NCBI RefSeq assembly: GCF_900177725.1
Contig: NZ_FXAT01000015.1
Span: forward strand, 111,459 to 175,458
From: Paraburkholderia susongensis
GTDB lineage: Bacteria; Pseudomonadota; Gammaproteobacteria; Burkholderiales; Burkholderiaceae
Direction: 5' to 3'
Length of the DNA: 64,000 nt
Below are positions 62,216 through 64,000 of the stretch, piece by piece (within the stretch, counting starts at the first letter, position 1; each line of letters begins with the position of its first letter). The position numbers and the translations under genes are program-made. The notes under the pieces were generated by a model. It saw only the letters and a list, made by a program, of their open reading frames with translations. It ran no database searches and had not been told where the DNA came from.

Positions 62216-63406
62216 TTACTCGATGATCTTGGCGACGACACCGGCGCCGACCGTACGGCCACCCTCGCGGATTGCGAAGCGCAGGCCTTCTTCCATCGCG
62301 ATCGGGTTGATCAGCTTCACCGTGATCGACACGTTGTCGCCCGGCATCACCATTTCCTTGTCCTTCGGCAACTCGATCGAGCCCGTCACGTCCGTCGTAC
62401 GGAAGTAGAACTGCGGACGGTAGTTGTTGAAGAACGGCGTGTGACGGCCGCCTTCGTCCTTGCTCAGCACGTACACTTCTGCCGTGAAGTGCGTGTGCGG
62501 GTTGATCGAGCCCGGCTTCGCCAGCACCTGACCACGCTCCACGTCTTCACGCTTCGTGCCGCGCAGCAGGATACCCACGTTGTCGCCCGCCTGACCCTGG
62601 TCGAGCAGCTTGCGGAACATTTCCACGCCCGTGCAGGTCGTCTTCACCGTCGGCTTGATACCGACGATTTCGATTTCCTCGCCAACCTTGATGACGCCAC
62701 GCTCAACGCGGCCCGTCACCACCGTGCCACGACCCGAGATCGAGAACACGTCTTCCACCGGCATCAGGAACGCGCCGTCCACCGCGCGCTCCGGTGTCGG
62801 GATGTACGTGTCCAGTGCGTCGGCCAGGTTCATGATCGCCACTTCGCCCAGTTCACCCTTGTCGCCTTCCAGCGCCAGCTTGGCCGAACCCTTGATGATC
62901 GGCGTATCGTCGCCCGGGAAGTCGTACTTCGACAGAAGTTCGCGCACTTCCATCTCGACCAGCTCCAGCAGCTCGGCGTCGTCCACCATGTCGCACTTGT
63001 TCAGGAACACGATGATGTACGGCACGCCAACCTGACGCGCCAGCAGGATGTGCTCACGCGTTTGCGGCATCGGACCGTCTGCTGCCGAGCACACCAGGAT
63101 TGCGCCGTCCATCTGCGCCGCACCCGTGATCATGTTCTTCACGTAGTCAGCGTGGCCCGGGCAGTCGACGTGTGCGTAGTGGCGGCTAGCCGTTTCGTAC
63201 TCGACGTGCGCGGTGTTGATCGTGATGCCGCGCGCCTTCTCTTCCGGCGCCGCGTCGATCTGGTCGTACGCCTTCGCTTCGCCGCCGAACTTCTGCGTCA
63301 GAACCGTCGTGATCGCTGCCGTCAGCGTGGTCTTGCCGTGGTCAACGTGACCGATCGTGCCCACGTTCACGTGCGGCTTGGTCCGCTCAAACTTACCCTT
63401 GGCCAT
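62216..63406 (-). CDS. tuf: Elongation factor Tu (copy 2)
   Basis: Delivers aminoacyl-tRNA to the ribosome; protein identical to the copy at 43029-44219 over all 396 residues. The DNA differs at only nine synonymous positions, eight of them near the two ends, and flanking sequence is unrelated. This copy follows tRNA-Tyr, Gly and Thr and precedes tRNA-Trp-secE, the classic tufB context; the other is in the tufA (str) context. Confidence 0.99.
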   Translation of the reverse strand: MAKGKFERTKPHVNVGTIGHVDHGKTTLTAAITTVLTQKFGGEAKAYDQIDAAPEEKARGITINTAHVEYETASRHYAHVDCPGHADYVKNMITGAAQMDGAILVCSAADGPMPQTREHILLARQVGVPYIIVFLNKCDMVDDAELLELVEMEVRELLSKYDFPGDDTPIIKGSAKLALEGDKGELGEVAIMNLADALDTYIPTPERAVDGAFLMPVEDVFSISGRGTVVTGRVERGVIKVGEEIEIVGIKPTVKTTCTGVEMFRKLLDQGQAGDNVGILLRGTKREDVERGQVLAKPGSINPHTHFTAEVYVLSKDEGGRHTPFFNNYRPQFYFRTTDVTGSIELPKDKEMVMPGDNVSITVKLINPIAMEEGLRFAIREGGRTVGAGVVAKIIE

Positions 63407-63468
63407 TTTCGACTCCTAAGAGGATTTTCCGTACGTTGCGCTGGGCGCAAACAATCACCGAGTACTTC

Positions 63469-63543
<75 letters not shown>

Positions 63544-63559
63544 GCTACTTCCGCATTAC

Positions 63560-63633
63560 TGGAGCGGGTGAAGGGAATCGAACCCTCGTCGTAAGCTTGG
63601 AAGGCTTCTGCTCTACCATTGAGCTACACCCGC
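63560..63633 (-). tRNA. tRNA-Gly (TCC anticodon)
   Basis: A cloverleaf with acceptor GCGGGTG/CACCCGC, D-arm GCTCAATGGTAGAGC, an anticodon loop CTTCCAA (anticodon TCC), T-arm GAGGGTTCGATTCCCTT and encoded CCA. Sixteen bases upstream of tRNA-Thr. Confidence 0.97.
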
Positions 63634-63673
63634 AAGGATTATGGATTCCCGACAACTATTACAACTTGCATTC

Positions 63674-63759
63674 TGGTGGAGGAGGTTGGATTCGAACCAA
63701 CGTAGGCGTAAGCCAACAGATTTACAGTCTGCCCCCTTTAGCCACTCGGGCACCCCTCC
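63674..63759 (-). tRNA. tRNA-Tyr (GTA anticodon)
   Basis: A class II tRNA of 86 bases with acceptor GGAGGGG/CTCCTCC, anticodon arm CAGA-CTGTAAA-TCTG (anticodon GTA), a long variable arm (TTGGCTTACGCCTAC region), T-arm GTTGGTTCGAATCCAAC and encoded CCA. First of the tRNA cluster, a few bases after the predicted transcription start. Confidence 0.97.
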
Positions 63760-63773
63760 GCAGAGAACTTTCG

Positions 63774-63802
63774 ATTATGGGGGAACAACATCTTTTTGTC
63801 AA
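63774..63802 (-). promoter_or_regulatory. Promoter of the tRNA-Tyr-Gly-Thr-tuf transcript
   Basis: On the minus strand a consensus TTGACA (63802-63797), a 17-base spacer and CATAAT (63779-63774) place the start near 63767, just upstream of tRNA-Tyr. It is the strongest promoter match in the window and fits stable RNA expression. Confidence 0.85.
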
Positions 63803-63872
63803 GGCTTGCTTGACTGCTCCAAACCCAACGGCTCTCACTTATATGTAGTGATTCCAATCCATCGGTAAACGC

Positions 63873-63898
63873 AAAAACCCCACCCGGTTGGGGTGGGG
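63873..63898 (-). terminator. Terminator of the rRNA operon
   Basis: On the minus strand CCCCACCC pairs with GGGTGGGG (loop CAACC) and runs into TTTTT. It lies 18 bases past the 5S 3' end and upstream of the tRNA promoter. Confidence 0.88.
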
Positions 63899-63915
63899 CT
63901 TCTGACAGCATGAGG

Positions 63916-64000
63916 AGCCTGACGATGACCTACTTTCACACGGGCAATCCGCACTATCATCGGCGTGGAGTCGTTTCACGGTCCTGTTCGGGATGGGAAG
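63916..64000 (-). rRNA. rrf: 5S ribosomal RNA, 3' part (cut by window edge)
   Basis: The minus strand reads CTTCCCATCCCGAACAGG, ACCGTGAAACGACTCC, CGCCGATGATAGTG and GTAGGTCATCGTCAGG, the typical 3' two thirds of betaproteobacterial 5S rRNA. The first third and the 23S and 16S genes lie beyond the right edge. The 3' end is set by pairing of GTCAGGC with the expected 5' GCCTGAT and may be off by a base or two. Confidence 0.95.

Noticed and set aside
62047..62262. Minus-strand frame containing GIAQLAERRSPKPKVGGSIP
   Set aside because: This is the well-known artefact of translating a tRNA-Trp gene; the segment folds as the tRNA at 62076-62151.

Overview
The window is a stretch of a high-GC betaproteobacterial chromosome, most likely from the Burkholderiaceae and closest in style to Paraburkholderia, Caballeronia or Burkholderia. 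The grounds are the gene order (pilMNOPQ-aroK-aroB-dgt next to gltB; recQ between rpoC and rpsL), an mrcA gene divergent from pilM, near-identical tuf copies on either side of the RNA polymerase genes, and protein sequences that read like Burkholderia orthologues. No phage, insertion sequence, CRISPR array or resistance island was seen. The only mobile-DNA relative is a RAYT-like gene whose catalytic motif looks lost.

Left part, 1-28 kb, is a mosaic of housekeeping loci. On the minus strand are the first 676 codons of gltB, a RAYT-like gene and dgt-aroB-aroK-pilQ-pilO/P-pilN-pilM, the last a type IV pilus or competence assembly operon with four-base overlaps between its pil genes. Two plus-strand genes (OmpW-like and a DUF883/ElaB-like protein) sit between dgt and the RAYT gene. 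Then come mrcA (PBP1A), cyaY, lptM-lysA, msrP-msrQ (repair of oxidised periplasmic methionine), resB-ccsB (cytochrome c maturation), a dihaem cytochrome c4, engB, hemB, dsbD and cutA. The cytochrome maturation genes, cytochrome c4, hemB (haem precursor) and dsbD (periplasmic reductant) are functionally linked.

Right part, 28-64 kb, is one almost unbroken minus-strand block of gene-expression genes. In transcription order, from right to left: the end of an rRNA operon (5S); tRNA-Tyr, Gly and Thr; tuf; tRNA-Trp; secE-nusG; rplKAJL; rpoBC; recQ; rpsLG-fusA-tuf; rpsJ; rplCDWB-rpsS-rplV-rpsC-rplP-rpmC-rpsQ; the spc set rplN to secY; infA-rpmJ; and the alpha set rpsMKD-rpoA-rplQ. Sigma-70-like promoters with good spacing are visible before the tRNA-tuf unit, rpsL, rplC and rplN. 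Terminator or attenuator hairpins lie after 5S, between rplL and rpoB, after rpoC, between rpoA and rplQ, and after rplQ. An L10-type autoregulatory leader precedes rplJ.

The best candidates for something undescribed are: a probable minus-strand small RNA between engB and hemB, with a hairpin that presents a CUCCUCC (anti-Shine-Dalgarno) loop and ends in a strong terminator; a PilO-PilP fusion with a PilQ that shows no obvious AMIN domain; and a RAYT-family protein in which the HUH site has been replaced.
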